DNA of 64,000 nt from AC-32 sp963754265 (GCA_963754265.1 CAVWFB010000015.1:162058-226057); one strand, 5' to 3'; positions 18,118 through 27,496 are shown, counted from the first letter of the stretch. The notes: generated by a model not told the origin, from the letters alone. Numbers and translations: made by a program.

Positions 18118-19182
18118 CTAGGGCACGTGAGACGGCCGGCGCTCGCGCACCTGCGCGAACTTCGGGAAGCGAAGCGTGAACGCCGCGCCCACCTCGGTGC
18201 TCGCGGCCGCGCACCCTCCTCCGTGCGCCCGCACGATCGCGTCGACGATCGCAAGCCCGAGCCCCGCTCCGCCCTCGGCGCGGGACCGCGCGGAGTCGGC
18301 ACGTGCGAAGCGGTCGAAGATCAGCTCGAGCGCGTCCGCCGGGAGGCCACAGCCCTCATCTGCGACCTCGATCATCAGATCGTCACCGGCGCCGCGGGCG
18401 CTGAGCGTGATGACGTCAGCCGGCTGGGTGTACTTGACGGCGTTCTCGAGCAAGGCGTCCAGGGTGGTGCGGAGCGCCTCCGGGTCGGCCGCTAGCGTCC
18501 CCCGCGGCAGCTCGCCGAGCGTCCAGGTCCGGGGCGCGACCTCGGACCAGCGCATGAACACGTCCTCGAGGAAGGGCTCGACGTCGACCTGATCCGGGAC
18601 GATGAAGTCAGGCTGCTTGGACTTCGCCAGGAGGAGCAGCCGCTCGAGGATGTGCTCGATGCGCTCGAGCTCGTCCAGTGCGACCCCGACTTCGTGCGCC
18701 GGCTCGCCGTTCAGCCGCTGTAGCACCTCGAGGTGGCCGCGCGCGATCGTCACTGGTGTACGTAGCTCGTGCGAGACGTCGTGGAGGAAACGCTTCTGCT
18801 GGGCCAGCAACGCAGCTCGCTGGGTGACCTCGCTCTCCAGGGTCCGTACCGCGTCCTGGCGGCGGCGGGCGTGCCAGACCATCGCGAGGAACATCGCAGC
18901 CATCAACGGGACCTCGAAGAGCTCGCCCCAGAGCTGTTCGCCGCTGAAGGCGTCGCTCAGGATCAGGCTCCCGGTCGCGAGAATCACCAGGCCGAGCACG
19001 ACGCCGGTCGGCTTCGGCTCCCACACCCGGAAGCCGTAGAGCAGCGTCAGGCTGATCCAGATGAAATGGAATGGGATCGTCTCCCAGCTGGGAACGAGCG
19101 CCATCGCGAGGAGGTTCGCGCCCGCGAAGACGAACCACGCGATCTCGACGGCTCTACGCCGTAGTAAGCCGGTAACCGCCAT
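18118..19182 (-). CDS. Sensor histidine kinase
   Basis: A 354-residue protein with four or five N-terminal transmembrane helices, a short coiled linker, the phosphoacceptor box FLHDVSHELRTPVTIARGH, N box LLENAVKYTQ, and ATP-lid motifs VADEGCGLPA and GGAGLGLAIVDAIV. The sensor part is wholly membrane-embedded, with no large extracellular domain, so it may sense the membrane or redox state. Its start overlaps the response regulator by 29 bp, and the pair is divergent from the cbb3 oxidase operon. Confidence 0.9.
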   Translation of the reverse strand: MAVTGLLRRRAVEIAWFVFAGANLLAMALVPSWETIPFHFIWISLTLLYGFRVWEPKPTGVVLGLVILATGSLILSDAFSGEQLWGELFEVPLMAAMFLAMVWHARRRQDAVRTLESEVTQRAALLAQQKRFLHDVSHELRTPVTIARGHLEVLQRLNGEPAHEVGVALDELERIEHILERLLLLAKSKQPDFIVPDQVDVEPFLEDVFMRWSEVAPRTWTLGELPRGTLAADPEALRTTLDALLENAVKYTQPADVITLSARGAGDDLMIEVADEGCGLPADALELIFDRFARADSARSRAEGGAGLGLAIVDAIVRAHGGGCAAASTEVGAAFTLRFPKFAQVRERRPSHVP

Positions 19183-19837
19183 GCCGTACCGTCTCGATCG
19201 GGGCCTCCGAGCCGAGCTTCTGCCGCAGCCTTCGGACGCACACGTCCACCACGTTGGAGCGCGGATCGAAGTGGTAGCCCCACACGTCCGAGAGCAGTCG
19301 CTCCCGGCTCACGACCTCGCCCTGGTGGCAGACGAGATGGTGGAGCAAGCGGAACTCGCGGTCGGACAGCTCCGCACTCAGCTCGCCCAGCCGCACCTCG
19401 CGACGGGCAAGGTCGAGAGTCAGCTTCCCCGCCCGCAGGACGCTGCCGTCCTCGCCGCCGCTTCGCCTGCTACGCAGCTGGGCTCGTACGCGCGCGAGCA
19501 GCTCGTCGAACGAGAATGGCTTCGCGACGTAGTCCGAGGCGCCGAGGCCGAAGCCCCGGAGCTTCGTCGGGAGATCCGACCGCGCCGAGACGATCACCAC
19601 GGGCAGCTCGGGGCGCGTGCGCTGGAGCTGGCGCAGGACCTCCAGGCCCCCGAGCTTCGGGAGCAAGAGATCGAGGACGACGAGGTCGTACCGATCGGCC
19701 AGCGCGCGAGTGAGCCCGGCCGGCCCGTCGCCTGCCCCGTCCACGAGAAACCCCTCCGCCTGCAGCCCACGCGATAGGAACGCGAGGATGCGGGGCTCGT
19801 CCTCGATCACCAGGATGCGCATGCCGATTGCGGACAT
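19154..19837 (-). CDS. OmpR/PhoB-family response regulator
   Basis: A 227-residue regulator. The receiver has VIEDEPR at the N-terminus, phosphoacceptor Asp in LVVLDLLLPKLGG, and the conserved Lys in YVAKPFSFDELLARV. The C-terminal half is a winged helix (LSDREFRLLHHLVCHQGEVV to RSNVVDVCVRRLRQKLG). Starts at 19837 or 19822 (MRILVIEDE) are both possible. The intergenic region toward the oxidase carries three TGAC repeats at 11-bp spacing, a layout that fits this regulator class. The link to oxidase control is inferred from position. Confidence 0.9.
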   Translation of the reverse strand: MSAIGMRILVIEDEPRILAFLSRGLQAEGFLVDGAGDGPAGLTRALADRYDLVVLDLLLPKLGGLEVLRQLQRTRPELPVVIVSARSDLPTKLRGFGLGASDYVAKPFSFDELLARVRAQLRSRRSGGEDGSVLRAGKLTLDLARREVRLGELSAELSDREFRLLHHLVCHQGEVVSRERLLSDVWGYHFDPRSNVVDVCVRRLRQKLGSEAPIETVRHGGYRLTTA

Positions 19838-19849
19838 TAACGCAGCAGA

Positions 19850-19889
19850 TGACCTGCAAATGACGCGAAGATGACAGTCACGTCATCTT
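19850..19889. promoter_or_regulatory. TGAC direct repeats (11-bp spacing) plus inverted repeat: candidate response-regulator operator
   Basis: TGAC occurs at 19850, 19861 and 19872, exactly one helical turn apart. The last overlaps an 8-bp inverted repeat (AAGATGAC and GTCATCTT, 19868-19889). OmpR/PhoB-type regulators bind tandem half-sites at this spacing. The site lies between the regulator gene (12 bp from its start) and ccoN (40 bp from its start), so it could control both. Confidence 0.6.
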
Positions 19890-19914
19890 GGCCCCGACTA
19901 GGGCGTCGGGTTCC

Positions 19915-19928
19915 TATCTTCACGCGCG
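19915..19928 (+). promoter_or_regulatory. Candidate -10 element of the cbb3 operon, leaderless
   Basis: TATCTT at 19915-19920 sits only 8 bp before the ccoN ATG, and no Shine-Dalgarno sequence is visible. If it is the -10 box, the transcript would start at or next to the ATG, giving a leaderless message. No good -35 is seen, which fits activation by a factor bound at the adjacent TGAC repeats. Confidence 0.35.
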
Positions 19929-21434
19929 ATGGGGGAGCGGAGCCTGGCAGGCGATCGTCCTCTGGCGGCGGGCGCGGACGCTGCGGAAGCCCCTGCGTCC
20001 AGGCCCGGCTGGTTCCCGGACGGCGCGGCCAAGCACTGGATCCTCTCCTCGATCATCTGGCTGACGGTGGTCGATCTCTTCGGCCTGGTGCTGGCGACCG
20101 AGTTCGTCACCCCTGAGGCCTTCGGCGGAATCTCGTGGCTCTCGTTCAGCCGCGTCCGCCCGGCGCACGTGAACGGCGTGATCCTCGCGTGGCTGACGAT
20201 GATGTACTTCGGCGCGCTCTTCTACATGCTCCCGCGCCTGGTCGGGACCCGCGGGATGTGGAGCGAGCGGCTCGGCATCTGGTGCGCCTGGGCCTGGAAC
20301 CTGATGTACCTGCTCGGGATCATCGGGCTCCTGACCGGCCACAGCCAGGGTCGGGAGTACGGCGAGTTCATCTGGCCGATCGACATCGCGCTGCTCGTGA
20401 TCTGGAGCGCGAACATCTGGAACATCCTCGCGACGGTGGCGGTGCGGACGATCAGGCCGATCTACGTCTCGGTCTGGTTCTTCATCGCGAGCCCGCTCTG
20501 GCTCGCCGTCGACTACGCGATCGGGAATGTCATCTGGCGGCCGGGTCACATCTGGGGCGCTCCCTCGGGGGCGCTCTCCGGGAGCCTTTCCGACGCGATG
20601 CTCAACTGGTGGTACGCGCACAACCTCTTCGGGCTCTGGCTGACTCCGATGCTGCTCGCGCTGACGTACTACATCGTTCCGCGCGTCACGAACACACCGC
20701 TCTACAGCTACACCCTCTCGCTCGTCAGTTTCTGGGGGATGGCGTTCTTCTACACCGGGGTAGGCGACCATCACATCCTGCAGTCGCCGACGCCGGCCTG
20801 GCTGAAGACGATCGCCGAGGTCTCGTCCTGGATGCTCCTGGTACCGGTCTTCGCCTTCACGATCAACATCCTCGGGACGATGAAGGGCAACTGGGACCGC
20901 TTCTTCACGAACCTGCCCTTACGGTTCACGATGACCGCCTTCTTCTTCTACTTCCTGGTCAACATCCAGGGGGCGTTCGAGGCGATCCAGCCGTTCAACA
21001 AGCTGACGCACTTCACGAATTTCGTCGTCGCGCATGCCCACCTGGCCCTGCTCGGCGCCTTCACGATCCTCGGCATGGGCGTGATCGACTACATCGTCGC
21101 CCAGATCTACCGTAAGCCGCTCTGGAGCCGGAGCCTCTCGGAGTGGCAGTACTGGCTCGTCACCGTCGGGTTCACGGGCTTCTTCAGTGTCCTCACGCTG
21201 GCGGGCTTCCAGCAGGGCTTCAGCTGGCAGGAAGGGATCCCCGAGGTGAACGTGCTGCCGCAGCTGCACGCCTACTACATCGCGCGCGGGATCTTCGGCG
21301 CGATGATCGTGCTCTCCGGGATCGTCCAGATCGTCAACATCGGGATGACCGTCTTCACGAACACTGCGGAGCGCCGGCGCCGTGAGACCCTGAAGGTGGC
21401 CGAGGCGATCGCGCCGCCGCCGGTGACAGGCTGA
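19929..21434 (+). CDS. ccoN: cbb3-type cytochrome c oxidase subunit I (CcoN)
   Basis: A 501-residue, 12-helix heme-copper oxidase catalytic subunit. Visible ligands and landmarks are the helix-2-type His in RPAHVNGVILAW, YAHNLFGLWLTPMLLALTYY with the CuB His and helix-7 Tyr, GDHHILQS for the paired CuB His, and VVAHAHLALLG with the two heme His. The Tyr/His placement matches the cbb3 (C) family. It reduces oxygen at high affinity and pumps protons. It is the first gene of the oxidase operon and overlaps the next by TGATG. Confidence 0.92.
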   Translation: MGERSLAGDRPLAAGADAAEAPASRPGWFPDGAAKHWILSSIIWLTVVDLFGLVLATEFVTPEAFGGISWLSFSRVRPAHVNGVILAWLTMMYFGALFYMLPRLVGTRGMWSERLGIWCAWAWNLMYLLGIIGLLTGHSQGREYGEFIWPIDIALLVIWSANIWNILATVAVRTIRPIYVSVWFFIASPLWLAVDYAIGNVIWRPGHIWGAPSGALSGSLSDAMLNWWYAHNLFGLWLTPMLLALTYYIVPRVTNTPLYSYTLSLVSFWGMAFFYTGVGDHHILQSPTPAWLKTIAEVSSWMLLVPVFAFTINILGTMKGNWDRFFTNLPLRFTMTAFFFYFLVNIQGAFEAIQPFNKLTHFTNFVVAHAHLALLGAFTILGMGVIDYIVAQIYRKPLWSRSLSEWQYWLVTVGFTGFFSVLTLAGFQQGFSWQEGIPEVNVLPQLHAYYIARGIFGAMIVLSGIVQIVNIGMTVFTNTAERRRRETLKVAEAIAPPPVTG

Positions 21435-22879
21435 TGGCGGACGAGCGCGGCGACCGGCCGCCCGGCGAGCCCCAGGAGGGGCCGCCGCCGATCCCGCGCG
21501 GCTGGCAGCGACACCCGCAGGAGCGCATGCTGATCACGCCGCTGATGGCGGGGCTCGGCGGCCTGCTCGTCTTCTTCGTCGTCGTGGCCGTGGTCGTCTG
21601 GCTGCCGATCCACACCTTCGATCCGCCGGCCTCGGCGGACTGGGCGCCGCTCTCCAACCAGGCGCACAGTGGGCGCGACCTCTTCGCCTCGAACGGGTGC
21701 TATGTCTGCCATTCGGGCTACTCGCGGCCACAGGACGTCCGCGAGGCGCTCTACTTCCTTTACCCGAAGGTCTCGCAGCCCGGCGACTTCTACGGCAGCG
21801 ACCAGTCGCCGAACCTGCTCGGGACGGAGCGAACCGGGCCGGATCTCTCGCAGGAGTCGGGCTGGCACCCGGACGACTGGCAGTTCGCGCACTTCTACGA
21901 CCCCCGCTACATGGACCCGCGCTCGCTGATGCCGGACATGAAGGCGCTTTTCTCGGACACCCAGGTGAATCAGCTCGTGGCCTTCGTCGAGCAGCGCAGC
22001 GGCAAGTCCGGGCTCCTCCGCTACGCGGGGCAGGTCTACGCCAAACACGTGGTGCTCGCCAACCAGGGCTTCCCCGAGCCGTACACCGGCTTCCAGGGTG
22101 CGCACAAGCCGATCGTCGAGCCGCTGCCCGACTCGGAGCTGAATCCTCCGAAGGACCAGCTCGAGGAGGCACCGAACCTCTCGCAGATCGATCGCAGCTA
22201 CTGGCTCTCGGCTGACCCGCTACCCGTCACGCAGGAGAACCTGTTCCGCGGGAAGGAGATCTTCCTCGACCGCTGTGTCGGCTGCCACGGGCTGAAGGGC
22301 AACGGAAAGGGACCGGGCGCGCGCTTCCTCTCGCCGCCGCCGGCCGACTTCACGAGCGCCGACGACGCGTGCTGCGGCGGCGACACCGGGCCGGGCGACT
22401 TCTACTACCGGATCCTGCGCGGCTGGACCGGTACGGCGATGGAGAACTTCGGGGACCGGCTCTCGGTCAACGACATCTGGCGGGTCGTCCTGTTCTTGAA
22501 GACGATCCCGAACGGGACGCTCGAGGCGAATCGCATCCCCGAGCCGAAGGACTTCATCGTCTGGCAGCCGTCGGCGGAGCTGCTCGCCTGGGTGAAGTCG
22601 GAACAGAAGCTGACCGACAACGTGAGCTTCGACAAGAAGCAGGTGACCGATCCGTTCATGCAAGAGGCGATGAGGGTCTTCCCGGGGCTCAGACCGAGTG
22701 ACCACATCGTCCTGAACGACAAGACGAACACGCCACTCTCGCTGGAGGCGGCGGCGGCTGGGATCAAGGCGATCTACCAGGACATGCTCGACCGCGCCTG
22801 GAGCGACGCCAAGGCTCGCGGCGACAAGCTTCCGCCCGCGGTCCAGAAGGAGATCCCGCCGGAGGTGCCGGGCGAGTGA
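21434..22879 (+). CDS. Fused CcoO-cytochrome c (CcoO/CcoP-like) subunit
   Basis: A 481-residue protein with one N-terminal membrane anchor (residues 33-57) and two heme c sites. The first, NGCYVCHSG (Cys89, Cys92, His93), is followed by the CcoO-type YLYPKVSQPGDFYG region and LMPDM Met ligand. The second, RCVGCHGLKGNGKG (Cys281, Cys284, His285), is a class I cytochrome c domain. CcoO and a single-heme CcoP-like function therefore appear to be joined in one chain; no separate CcoP gene follows. A further C-terminal domain (residues 370-480) is unassigned. It overlaps the next gene by 4 bp. Confidence 0.85.
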   Translation: MADERGDRPPGEPQEGPPPIPRGWQRHPQERMLITPLMAGLGGLLVFFVVVAVVVWLPIHTFDPPASADWAPLSNQAHSGRDLFASNGCYVCHSGYSRPQDVREALYFLYPKVSQPGDFYGSDQSPNLLGTERTGPDLSQESGWHPDDWQFAHFYDPRYMDPRSLMPDMKALFSDTQVNQLVAFVEQRSGKSGLLRYAGQVYAKHVVLANQGFPEPYTGFQGAHKPIVEPLPDSELNPPKDQLEEAPNLSQIDRSYWLSADPLPVTQENLFRGKEIFLDRCVGCHGLKGNGKGPGARFLSPPPADFTSADDACCGGDTGPGDFYYRILRGWTGTAMENFGDRLSVNDIWRVVLFLKTIPNGTLEANRIPEPKDFIVWQPSAELLAWVKSEQKLTDNVSFDKKQVTDPFMQEAMRVFPGLRPSDHIVLNDKTNTPLSLEAAAAGIKAIYQDMLDRAWSDAKARGDKLPPAVQKEIPPEVPGE

Positions 22880-23178
22880 CACGTTTTGCCACGGCCTTCG
22901 TCGGCGTTTCGTGCCTTGCCCTTGCGTGGCCGGCGATCGCCCTCGCCCACGACCAGCCGGAGACGCAACAGTCACGCTGGGTGATGTCCGACTGGATGCT
23001 CGACACGTTCTTCATCTTCGCCGGCCTCGCCGTGATCGCGTTCCTGGCGGCCTGGAAGGCGGGCCATTTCCACGAGCTCGACCGCATGGGCGGGATTCCG
23101 CTCCTGGTGCACGAGGAGGACTACTACACGCCCGAATGGGCGCTCGACGAGGAGGAGTGGGCCGATGGGGATGCCTAG
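22876..23178 (+). CDS. CcoS-like small oxidase-assembly or accessory subunit
   Basis: A 100-residue protein with a cleavable-looking signal sequence (FATAFVGVSCLALAWPAIALA), then one helix followed by AAWKAGHFHELDRMGGIPLL and VHEEDYY. Helix-(S/A)GxF-x-(D/E)L-G-(3-4)-LL-x-(D/E)(E/D)D is close to the CcoS pattern seen in cbb3 operons, where CcoS is needed for cofactor insertion. The signal sequence and acidic tail are not typical CcoS, so this is a resemblance. It starts at GTG, overlapping the previous stop. Confidence 0.6.
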   Translation: MTRFATAFVGVSCLALAWPAIALAHDQPETQQSRWVMSDWMLDTFFIFAGLAVIAFLAAWKAGHFHELDRMGGIPLLVHEEDYYTPEWALDEEEWADGDA

Positions 23179-23512
23179 CGGTGAGTCGCCGCAGCACGCG
23201 CAGCAGTACTACCAGTACCTCCAGGCGCACAAGGAGACGATGCAGCGCGCCGACACCTGGCACGTCCAGTGGATCCAGCTGGCGTGGCTCTGGGGCTTCG
23301 TGATCGCGCTCGTGGTGGTGATCCTCGTGTGGGTCTGGCAGTACCGCTCCACCCGCCAGAAGGCGGGCCCCTACCCGGTCGACAGTTTCGGCGGCTACAC
23401 CACCGAGCTCGCCGGCCCCGCGACGCTCTTCTTCCTGCTCCTCACAGTGGGCCTCACGGTCTGGGCCGTCGCGCTGATCGTCGGGCACCTCGTCTGGGGA
23501 CAGAAGTTCTGA
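23165..23512 (+). CDS. Two-helix membrane protein in the cbb3 operon
   Basis: A 115-residue protein with helices at about 41-60 (LWGFVIALVVVILVWVW) and 88-108. A conserved-looking AHKETMQRADTWHVQWIQLAW segment precedes the first helix, and PVDSFGGYTTELAGPATLFF precedes the second. The layout recalls the short subunit II of some oxidases, but no copper-binding motif (CxxxC) is present. It overlaps its neighbours on both sides (14 bp and 1 bp). Probably an accessory oxidase subunit; family not recognised. Confidence 0.65.
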   Translation: MGMPSGESPQHAQQYYQYLQAHKETMQRADTWHVQWIQLAWLWGFVIALVVVILVWVWQYRSTRQKAGPYPVDSFGGYTTELAGPATLFFLLLTVGLTVWAVALIVGHLVWGQKF

Positions 23513-23838
23513 TGGTCAGCGAGCTCGTTCCCTCCGCGCAGCCCTACGTCTCGTGGTCGTCGGCGAGCATTGCGGTCGTGCCCGCCGAGCAGTGGCCGCT
23601 CGTCTTCGGCTCGATGCAGGCGCTCAAGGGACACGTCCAGGAGTACCCGGGCTGCCAGAAGCTCGAGGCGTTCGTCGAGCCCGCGGGCCCGGACTACCGC
23701 ATCCACTGCTACACGGTCTGGGACACGCCGGAGCAGCTCGAGGCCTTTCTCGAGCGCGGCTACACCTTCGAGCGCATGCTCGACGACGTCGCCGGGATCC
23801 AGGCCGAGCGGCCCCACCTGATGGAGAAGATCTTCTGA
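23512..23838 (+). CDS. ABM/dimeric alpha-beta barrel domain protein in the oxidase operon
   Basis: A 108-residue soluble protein. The pattern PLVFGSMQALKGHVQEYPGC, then KLEAFVEPAGPDYRIHCYTV, then WDTPEQLEAFLERGYTFERM matches the antibiotic-biosynthesis-monooxygenase (ABM) fold. Such folds include heme-degrading and heme-chaperone proteins, so a heme-handling role for the oxidase is possible but not shown. The ATG overlaps the previous TGA, and the stop overlaps the next ATG. Confidence 0.6.
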   Translation: MVSELVPSAQPYVSWSSASIAVVPAEQWPLVFGSMQALKGHVQEYPGCQKLEAFVEPAGPDYRIHCYTVWDTPEQLEAFLERGYTFERMLDDVAGIQAERPHLMEKIF

Positions 23839-24011
23839 TGGCCGAGGAACAGCGCCCCGCGCGCCCGCTCGCCGGCTACCGCGACGTCGGGGAGGACGTC
23901 CGCCACTCGCGTCCGCAGATCGTTCGCGCCTGGCTCATCCTCGCCTTCCTGATCGTGCTCTACATCGGCTGGACGCTGACGGTCTACTTCCTCGAGCCCG
24001 GCCTCCGCTAG
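23838..24011 (+). CDS. Single-helix small oxidase-operon protein
   Basis: A 57-residue protein with a polar N-terminus (YRDVGEDVRHSRPQIVR), one helix (AWLILAFLIVLYIGWTLTVYF) and a short end. Small single-helix subunits are usual in cbb3 and related oxidases (CcoQ type), but no sequence match is claimed. The start overlaps the previous stop (TGATG). Confidence 0.65.
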   Translation: MAEEQRPARPLAGYRDVGEDVRHSRPQIVRAWLILAFLIVLYIGWTLTVYFLEPGLR

Positions 24012-24024
24012 GCGGCTGCCGGCC

Positions 24025-27000
24025 GTGTATCTGAAGCACCTCTCGTCGCTGCAGTTCCTGACGTACGTCTCGTTCTTCGCGGTGGTGGTGGCCGCGTTGT
24101 TCAAGTTTGTGCCCGGCCGCTCGCCGCCCGTGCGCGAGGATCCGTACCCGGACGACGAGCTGCACGCACACGACCCCAAGGTCGCCAAGTACTTCCTCGC
24201 CGGCGGCCTCTTCCTCGTGCTCGGCTCGGTGCACATGGCGGTCAAGAACTTCCCGTGGGTAGCGGAGTACCTGGCGCGGACGGGCTACGCGGGCCACCTC
24301 GTACGCGACCTGTCCAACACCCATGTGATGATCGTCGGCGGCGGCACGCTCCTCGCCACCGGCCTGTGCTGGCTTGCGCTGCCGCGGATCGTCGGGCGCC
24401 CGCTGGCAAGCGAGGGGCTCGCCCAGTGCGCGTTCTGGTTCACCGTCCTCGGGCTGGCGGTCTTCTATGTCTCGCTGATCGGCAACGGGATCGCGATGGG
24501 GCGGCTGATGGAGCACGGCTGGAGCTACCCGGCGGCGAAGGCGCACATGGGCAACTGGTACAAGGCCCCGACCGGGATGGGCGCCGGCGTGATGGGTCTC
24601 GGCTACTGGTGCTTCGCCACCAACGTGGGCTTGACGATCTTCCACTCGCGACTCGTACAGGTGCCCAAGCCCCAATGGCACCTCTGGAAGTTTTTCGCCA
24701 CGGGCGCCGCCGCCCTGACCGTCGGAACGGTGCAGGGCGTGATCCAGGTGCAGCCCGCGAACGCGGACTGGCTCTACAAGGCCGGCAGCGCGGGCGACTG
24801 GATCGACCCGATCAGCCACGCTCACATCAACCTCGTCACGGGGTTGACGATGCTCGTGGCGGGCGCCTTCTTCGCGCTCGTGCGCTCGGCCGGCGGAGTC
24901 GAGCCGTCGCGTCGCCTCGTCGACACCTGCTTCTTCGCGCTCCTCGGGGGCTCGCTGGCCTTCTATTTCACGGCGCTCTACCTCGGCTTCCACGAGGGTC
25001 GGCTCGTCGTACACGGCGGACTCACGCCCGCGCAGGCAGAAGAGGCGACGCCGATCCACCCGTTCCTGATCATGGGGGCCGGGATCGCGATGTTCGCCGC
25101 GTTCTGGCTGCTGCTCGCGACGCTCGTGCGCTCGGTCTGGGGTGCGGGCGGGCGGCTGAGACCCTTCGTGGTCGCGGGGTGCGCGGCCTTAGCCGTCGGC
25201 ACGCTGCAGGGCCCCGTCCAGGCGTTTCCGCTCGTGAACGAAGCGCTCGACCGAGGTGGCGACGCGGGCGACGTGATCGTCAACCTGCACGCCCAGCTGA
25301 ACATGCTCGGCGGACTGATGCTGCTCCTGATGGGGCTGTCGCTCGTCGCCCTGGCGAACCTCGGCGCGCCGTGGCCATCCCGCAGGGCGCGGCGGACGGT
25401 GGTCGGCGGTTCCGCTCGGGATAGGCGTCTACTACGCGGCCGGGGTGACGGTGGCCGCGGTCGAGGCGCATCGCGTCGCTGCCGGGAAGTCGTTCGGGTC
25501 CGCGGTCGCGGCGCTCGAGCCCTGGCAATCGCTCGTGCTCGTGCCCGCCGCCGTGGCCGTGCTCGTCGGCTTCACCGCCTTCTGCGGGGCGGTCTGGCGC
25601 ATGACGGAGCGCCAGCGGGCCGAGGGGCGGGCCGCGCTCGCGGCGACCCCGCGCGTCTATTCGGGAGCGATTCCGAACCGTGTGCGCCGCCGCAATCCGG
25701 CGGCTCTGGCGGGCTACGAGCTGCCGCTCGGCCTGATGGGGTTCCCCGGCGTCGGCTGGCTCTTCGCCGGCTTCCCGCTGACCGCGTCGATCCTGCTGAT
25801 GGCCGGCCCGGCGATCACGTGGGCGATCATTCCGGTCGCGTTCAGCCCGTATGGGGAAGGTCCTCTACGGGGGATCGGCTGGGGCGTCGAGCTCGTCTGG
25901 CTGCCGACGATGGCGCTGGTTTCATCGGCCCTGCTCTACCGGGCGCAGGCCAAGCGCCGCGCGAAGCTGACCGGCAAGCCGCCCCGTGGACGGACGCGCC
26001 GAGCCGGCGCTTACCGGACACGCGTCAGCGTGGCGATCGGGGCGATCGCGCTGCTGCTGATCGCGATCCCGTTCGTGCCTGCGCTCGCCGGGGTGGGCGG
26101 TAGCACCGTTCGCTACTCGTACGAGCCCCGGCTGACGCCCGAGGTGACCGGCCAGTTCGTGGCGACGAAGCGTGGCCCGGTGAAGCTCTTCGCCTGGCAG
26201 GAGCCGCAGGCCCCGTTCCCGCACGACGCGCTTCGCCTCCACGCCTCGCAGCTCGGCGAGCTGCTCGTGCGCGCCGCGGCCGTCGACTCGCCAAAGGCCT
26301 ACCAGCTCTTCGACCTCGAGCGCGGGGTGCCGGTGCCGCTCGTGGTCCGCGGGGTGTCTTCTCGCCAGCTCGTTCTCTCCCCGAGGCGATCGCTGCGGCC
26401 GGGGCGCTACTCGTTCGTCGCCACGCACGAGGGCATGTTCGGGGGGCGTGACTTCGCCTACCTGCGGGTCGTCCCCTCCGCCGCACCTGCGACGTCGATC
26501 AGCTCCCGTCCGCACGCGGTCGCCCCCGCGGTGCTCGACGCGCTACTCCCGCTCTGCGCAGCACTCGTCGCGCTTGCCTTCGCGGCTCTTCTCCTCCGCT
26601 CGCTTCGCCGCCGCCGGTCCGGGGAAAAGGTGCTCTGGGCCCTCGGGTTCATGCTGTTCGGCGTGGCGGCCTCGTGCGAAGCGGCGGCACTGCGAGCGGG
26701 TTGGAGCCCGGCGCTCTTCCGCGCCTACTACCTGGCCGGAGGCGTCTTGACCGTGGCCTACCTGGGCGCCGGCTCGGCCTGGCTGCTCTTGCCGAAGCGC
26801 GGCCGCGACCTGCTCCTCGGCGGGTTGATCGTGGCCACGGCGGCCGCAACGGTGGCGGTCGTCCTCGCCGGGGTGCATCCGGACACGCTCGCGGCCACAG
26901 CCCACGGGCGACCGCCTGACAACTCCGCGCTGGCGGGCCACGCGTTCCTGTGGGCGATCGCGCTCAACTCCTTCGGCACGCTCTTCTTGGTCGGCGGCTC

Positions 27001-27250
27001 GCTCTACTCGATCGCCCGCCGGCGGCGAGTGCGGGCCAATCTCTGGATCGGCGGCGGCGCCCTCGTCGTCGCCCTGGCGACGGGGCTCTCGCGGGTGGAC
27101 TCGTACTCCCTTGTCTACGCGGGACAGCTGCTCGGGATCGCGCTCATGTTCAGCGGCTTCGCCTTCGTGGGGAAGGAGGCCGTTCGTCAGCCTGCACCTT
27201 CCTCGACTCGGCCGCGCGTGCCGTACAGCCGGAAGGCAAGACCCGCGTAG
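24025..27250 (+). CDS. Very large heme-copper-oxidase-I-like fusion protein (frameshifted)
   Basis: Residues 1-450 form 11 helices resembling CcoN/NorB, with His motifs SNTHVMIVGGG, SHAHINLVTGL and LHAQLNMLGGL. The HH pair and the Tyr of the CuB site are absent, so oxidase activity is doubtful. Near 25375 the frame changes; dropping one base restores LGAPGHPAGRGGRWS and helix 12. The frame then runs on without a stop to 27250, through two or three more helices, a soluble beta-rich domain (residues about 705-830) and a seven-helix block. The total is about 1,075 aa. Start is GTG 24025. It closes the oxidase operon. One caution: a further indel could have fused two genes. Confidence 0.65.
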
Positions 27251-27352
27251 CACTCGGCCTGAGGCTCTTAGGCACTTCTTACGGCGTTCTCAGGTCACTC
27301 TCACGCCCTGCTGGTCTCCTTGGGGCTCAACGTCGATCGAAGGAGGTCACAG

Positions 27353-27496
27353 ATGCAAGTGAAGACAGACAGAAAGAGCCATCCCGAGCCGCGCTCGTCC
27401 TTCCCGACCAGCGTCCCACTGACACCGGGCGAACAGGCTGCCGCGTCTCCCGGCTGGGAACGGCGGGGACTGCTGCGTCGGCTGATCCGCCGCTGA
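27353..27496 (+). CDS. 47-residue small protein
   Basis: A short frame behind a strong AGGAGG site (ATG 27353): MQVKTDRKSHPEPRSS, then a Pro/Ser-rich middle and a basic end (ERRGLLRRLIRR). There is no hydrophobic segment. The ribosome site is the main support. It lies about 100 bp after the oxidase operon and 200 bp before a pilin-like gene. Function unknown. Confidence 0.4.
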   Translation: MQVKTDRKSHPEPRSSFPTSVPLTPGEQAAASPGWERRGLLRRLIRR

